Source: Akkermansia muciniphila (lineage in GTDB: Bacteria > Verrucomicrobiota > Verrucomicrobiia > Limisphaerales > SXTU01). From it: DNA of 8,054 nt. Below are positions 5,136 through 8,054 of the stretch, one piece after another. Below the pieces are notes generated by a model. The model saw only the letters and a list, made by a program, of their open reading frames with translations, searched no databases and was not told where the DNA came from. How positions within the stretch are numbered: position 1 is the first letter of the stretch; the number at the start of each line of letters is the position of its first letter. The position numbers were made by a program, and so were the translations under genes. The stretch is taken from contig CAMBZO010000106.1 in assembly GCA_945872195.1 (NCBI GenBank), forward strand, positions 1 through 8,054. The letters run 5' to 3'.

Positions 5136-7024
5136 CACCAGTTTTTCAGCACGCGACCGCTGGCTTTCTGCGTGGCGTTGGTGGGGAGGAAGATGAGGGC
5201 GCGTTCCTCGCCGCGTTGGGAGTCGAGCAACTGCATCGCTTGTTGCGGGGTCATCTGGCCGAGCGCGGCAGCCGATTGGGCGGCGTCCTTCTCGTCCTTT
5301 CCGCCTTTGTCACCGGGTTGATTTTGCTTTGGGTCACCCTTCTTGTCGTCGGGCTTTTTTTGGTCCGGCTGCTTTTGGTCGCCGGGTTGGTCGGGCTTGG
5401 GTGGCTCTTGTTTCTGCTTCTCGTCTGGTTTGGAGCCATCGGGCTTTTCCGGCTTCTGGTCGTCGCCCTTTTTGTCGTCCTTCTTCTGCTGGTCGTCTTT
5501 CTTGTCGTCCTGCTTTTTGTCGCCCTTGTCCTGCTGCTTCTCCTGCTGTTGCTTCAGTTCCTCCAACTTGCGCTGCACGAAGTCGCGGTTGTGTTTGGCG
5601 TCGGCGTCCGCCGCGTTGAGCTTCAGCGCGGTGTCGTAGAAGCCGAGGGAGCTTTGCCATGCCTCCTGTTTCTGCGCGGCTTCGGCGGCGGTGTCGCCGA
5701 ACTGGAAGTAGGCGTTGCCGAGATTGTAGAACGCGCTCTGGGCGAGCAGGGGGTCACGCGCCCCCGTGGCGCTGCTGAAGTGGCGCGTGGCGTCCTCAAA
5801 CTGTTTGGACTGATAGGCTGCGGCCCCGGCGTTGTAGGCGAGGCGGGCATCCTCGGGCCGTTCGCGGCGGAGGCGGTCGTATTCCTTGAGGGAGGCTTCG
5901 TATTTGCCGGACTCGTAGTTCTTGAGCGCGGTGGCGGAGGAGGCGCTGGCGGAGATCGGGCAGAGGATCGAAAGGAGAAAATAAAGGAGCGCGGCTGCTG
6001 CTGCGGACGTGGGCGTGGGCGTCCGCGCTCCAGGTTTTTTTCTCTCAGGCAGGAACATTTCGGTGATGAGCAAAACAATCGCGATTGCGAGCGGCCAGTA
6101 AAATCGCTCGTGGTGGCGTTGCATCAGCTTGGCGCTGAACTCGGACTTGGGCAACGGGGCGAGGCCGCGTTCGTAGAGCACGTCCATCGTGTTTGCGCCG
6201 CGCAGGTTGAGGTAGAAGCCGTTGGCCGCGCCGGCGATTTGCTGGAGGAGCGTTTCGTTGAGCTTGGATTTCACCACGTTGCCGCTGTCGTCTTTCAGGA
6301 AGTCCACCTTGCCCTTCGCATCGGCCACGCGGATGAGCTCTCCGGTCGCGGTGCCGATGCCGATGGTGAAGATGCGCAGGCCTTTTGTGCTCGCGGCTTG
6401 TGCGGCCTCGAGCACGCCGGATTCGTGGTCTTCGCCGTCGGTGAAGAGGACGAGGATCTTGTGGTTATCGCCGTCCTTGAATGCGGCCAGTGCGGTCTGA
6501 ATCGTCTCCGCGATGGCGGTGCCGCCCTGCGGGATGATGTTCACGTCGAGCGCGGCGATGCCCTGGCGGAATGCCTCCTCGTCGAGCGTGAGCGGGCATT
6601 GGAGGAACGAGCTTCCGGCGAACGCGACGAGGCCGAGCCGGTCGTTCTTCGCCAGCTTCATCAAGTCCAGCGCGGCGAGCTTGGCGCGTTCGAGTCGGTT
6701 GGGCGGAATGTCCGCCGCGAGCATCGAGCGCGAGGTGTCAATCGCCACGACGATGTCTAAACCTTTCTGTGAAACTTCCTCCCATGTGAATCCCCACTGG
6801 GGTCGGGCCATCGCCAGCACGGCGCAGCCCACGGCGACGACGAGCAAGCCCAGCCGCACTTGCTGCCGCGTCTTCGACACGCCGACGGTGAGCTGCGCGA
6901 GCAACCGGGACTGCACGAACTGCGCGATGAGCCGCTCCTTCGCGCGCCACGCCCAGAGGAGGAAGACGGCGAAGAGGGGCACGAGCAGGAGGAGCCAGAG
7001 GAGTTGGGGAAGTGCGAACTTCAT
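5135..7024 (-). CDS. batB: BatB-BatC fusion: VWA membrane protein with TPR and charged C-terminal tail
   Basis: A 629-residue fusion. The BatB half has membrane helices at about 5-25 and 57-73. A von Willebrand A domain follows, with a complete MIDAS: DTSRS (96-100), Thr169 in GGTAI and Asp196 in FTDGED. The BatB signature SRSMLAADIPPNRLERAK is present, and a third helix lies at about 308-325. After a basic linker (ERKKPGAR) a fourth hydrophobic stretch (about 340-360) resembles a signal peptide, and the BatC half begins: TPR helices at about 363-480, a K/D/Q/P-rich tail (488-579) and a conserved end (TPQQAMQLLDSQRGEERA...RVLKNW) as in BatC. The positive-inside rule places both the VWA and TPR domains in the periplasm. 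The MIDAS implies a metal-dependent protein partner. The gene starts 31 bp after batA with only a weak Shine-Dalgarno; its TGA overlaps the batD ATG. The fused form would explain why no separate batC is seen. Confidence 0.9.
   Translation of the reverse strand: MKFALPQLLWLLLLVPLFAVFLLWAWRAKERLIAQFVQSRLLAQLTVGVSKTRQQVRLGLLVVAVGCAVLAMARPQWGFTWEEVSQKGLDIVVAIDTSRSMLAADIPPNRLERAKLAALDLMKLAKNDRLGLVAFAGSSFLQCPLTLDEEAFRQGIAALDVNIIPQGGTAIAETIQTALAAFKDGDNHKILVLFTDGEDHESGVLEAAQAASTKGLRIFTIGIGTATGELIRVADAKGKVDFLKDDSGNVVKSKLNETLLQQIAGAANGFYLNLRGANTMDVLYERGLAPLPKSEFSAKLMQRHHERFYWPLAIAIVLLITEMFLPERKKPGARTPTPTSAAAAALLYFLLSILCPISASASSATALKNYESGKYEASLKEYDRLRRERPEDARLAYNAGAAAYQSKQFEDATRHFSSATGARDPLLAQSAFYNLGNAYFQFGDTAAEAAQKQEAWQSSLGFYDTALKLNAADADAKHNRDFVQRKLEELKQQQEKQQDKGDKKQDDKKDDQQKKDDKKGDDQKPEKPDGSKPDEKQKQEPPKPDQPGDQKQPDQKKPDDKKGDPKQNQPGDKGGKDEKDAAQSAAALGQMTPQQAMQLLDSQRGEERALIFLPTNATQKASGRVLKNW
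5288..5563 (-). other. Low-complexity K/D/Q/P-rich segment of the BatC part
   Basis: This in-frame stretch of about 92 codons is built almost entirely from Lys, Asp, Gln, Pro, Glu and Gly, with degenerate units such as KKDDKKGDD, KPDQPGDQKQPDQ and KKPDDKKGD. It is predicted to be disordered, with mixed charges, and lies in the periplasm between the TPR domain and the conserved C-terminal motif. Such Lys/Glu- or Lys/Asp-rich tails are common in BatC-type proteins. Repetitive codons (AAG, GAC, CAG) make the stretch prone to length variation. Confidence 0.8.
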
Positions 7025-7055
7025 GGGCTTTGTTTTGAGCCAATGGCTGAAATTC

Positions 7056-8054
7056 TCACGGCAGTTTCCTCCACAGCGTATTGGCCAATAGGATTTCCGC
7101 CAGCAACAGCCCGAGGCCGAGCGCCACGGGCCAGTGCATCAGCTCGCGGTAGCGCTGGAACTTCTTCATTTCGACGGTGGTTTTCTCCAACTGGTCAATC
7201 TCGGTGAAGATGCGGCGCAGCGTCTCGGAGTTGTCGGCGCGGAAGTATTTACCGCCGGTCTTCTCGGAGACCTTGGTGAGCGTGTCCTCGTCGATGTCCA
7301 CGGGCATCATCCGCTGTTGGCGACGACCGAACTGGTCGGTGTAGGGCACCGGGGCCTCGCCGCGCGTGCCCACGCCGATGGTGTAGCACTTGATGCCCAG
7401 CGTCTGCGCGACGTCGGCGGCGGTCAGGGGCGGGACTTTCCCGGCGTTGTTCACGCCGTCGGTGAGGAGGATGATGATTTTGCTTTTCGACTTAAGGTCA
7501 CGCAGTCGGTTCACGCTGGCGATGAGGCCGGAGCCAATGGCGGTGCCCTCTTCAATGCCGCCGAAGTTGAGCCGGTCGAGGTTCGCGAGGAGGAACGGGT
7601 GATCGAGCGTGAGCGGGCCGGCCACATACGCGCGCCCGGCGAAGGCGATGAGGCCGATGCGGTCAGCGGGGCGCTTGAGGATGAACTTCTGGACGGTGTC
7701 CTTCGCCAGGACAAGGCGGTTGATGCGCTGGCCGCGTTCGTTGGTGAAGTCCTCAGCTTCCATGCTGCGTGAGAGGTCCACGGCGATGACGATGTCGATG
7801 CCGCTTGCGGAAACCTTGGTCTCGCCTTCGCCGAGTTGCGGGCGTGCGAGCGCAATGAAAAAGGCGGCGAGCGCCAGCCAGCGCAGTGCGCGGAGAAAGG
7901 CCCCGGCACGGGATTGCGTGTGGCCGGACAGCCCGCGCACGAGCTGCACGGAGGAGTAGAGGAACGCGGGCTGGAAGTCCCGCCGGCCCTTGAGCCACGC
8001 GAGCAGCGGCAGCACGAGCAGCAGAAGCAGCAGCCAGGGATGGGCGAAGGAGAA
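7056..8054 (-). CDS. batA: BatA-like VWA-domain membrane protein (5' end just outside window)
   Basis: The frame is open to the window edge and begins FSFAHPWLLLLLLVLPLLAW, which matches the usual BatA opening (M.FA.PWLLLLL). The true start is therefore probably only a few codons beyond 8054; a GTG at 8013-8015 is internal to the first membrane helix and unlikely. Counting from the edge (332 visible residues), membrane helices lie at about 7-20, 56-71 and 308-325. The periplasmic VWA domain has a full MIDAS: DLSRS (93-97), Thr171 in GTAIG and Asp199 in LTDGVNNAG. BatA pairs with BatB in a membrane complex proposed to act with a MoxR AAA+ ATPase, whose gene commonly lies upstream. The first gene of this operon within the window, it is followed 31 bp later by batBC. 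Confidence 0.92.
   Translation of the reverse strand, partial: FSFAHPWLLLLLLVLPLLAWLKGRRDFQPAFLYSSVQLVRGLSGHTQSRAGAFLRALRWLALAAFFIALARPQLGEGETKVSASGIDIVIAVDLSRSMEAEDFTNERGQRINRLVLAKDTVQKFILKRPADRIGLIAFAGRAYVAGPLTLDHPFLLANLDRLNFGGIEEGTAIGSGLIASVNRLRDLKSKSKIIILLTDGVNNAGKVPPLTAADVAQTLGIKCYTIGVGTRGEAPVPYTDQFGRRQQRMMPVDIDEDTLTKVSEKTGGKYFRADNSETLRRIFTEIDQLEKTTVEMKKFQRYRELMHWPVALGLGLLLAEILLANTLWRKLP

Noticed and set aside
3246..5321. A 691-codon open frame on the + strand
   Set aside because: It is antisense to batD, which has a coherent signal peptide, family start motif, membrane helix and coupled junctions. The + strand product is rich in His, Arg and Glu without recognisable domains, as expected from a GC-rich shadow frame.
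5216..6760. A 514-codon open frame on the + strand
   Set aside because: It is antisense to the batB-batC fusion. Its poly-Leu/Val stretches are the complement of the Lys/Asp/Gln-rich tail, not true membrane helices.
8013..8015. GTG as the start codon of batA
   Set aside because: The frame continues upstream to the window edge with FAHPWLLLLLL, the typical beginning of this family, so the GTG falls within the first membrane helix.

Overview
The window looks like a chromosomal piece of a GC-rich Gram-negative bacterium, most likely a member of the Verrucomicrobiota (Pedosphaera/Limisphaera-like). This is inferred from remembered resemblances rather than a search: a DUF7305-like beta-rich protein C-terminus, a Bat operon of VWA/TPR/BatD/SH3 proteins, and the 'GCAAAGACGC' and 'CCCTCACCCC...' classes of dispersed palindromic repeats. 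No rRNA, tRNA or CRISPR array was seen.

Left part (1-1050, + strand genes, damaged): the last 19 codons of groEL end at 60 and are followed by a clean rho-independent terminator (99-127). From about 226 there is a degraded insertion-sequence end: two near-identical 19-bp direct repeats, then the C-terminal end of a transposase on the minus strand (274-480) with an apparent one-base frameshift. At about 480 the transposase sequence stops abruptly and runs straight into the middle of a DUF7305-like gene (481-1048, + strand), which has lost its 5' end. The bases between the terminator and the repeats (128-225) hold nothing I recognise.

Middle (1094-2523, minus strand): a complete PilT-type ATPase gene, with a candidate promoter lying so close to the ATG that the transcript would be nearly leaderless. 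A 138-bp MITE-like inverted-repeat element (2323-2460) lies between it and the next gene.

Right part (2524-8054, minus strand): a tightly packed Bat (aerotolerance-type) operon read right to left: batA (5' end just outside the window), a batB-batC fusion, batD and batE. Junctions are a 31-bp gap, a 1-base TGATG overlap and a 4-base ATGA overlap, which suggests one mRNA with coupled translation. All four products are predicted inner-membrane proteins with VWA, TPR, beta-sandwich-like or SH3-like domains facing the periplasm, consistent with one envelope complex. In related genomes a MoxR ATPase and a DUF58 protein usually precede batA; that region is beyond the window.

I see no wholly new system. 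The most interesting points are the batB-batC fusion that retains an internal signal-peptide-like segment, a dispersed palindromic repeat that has become part of the batD coding sequence ahead of its signal peptide, the abrupt IS/DUF7305 junction, and a PilT homologue whose retraction-associated AIRNLIRE motif is altered.
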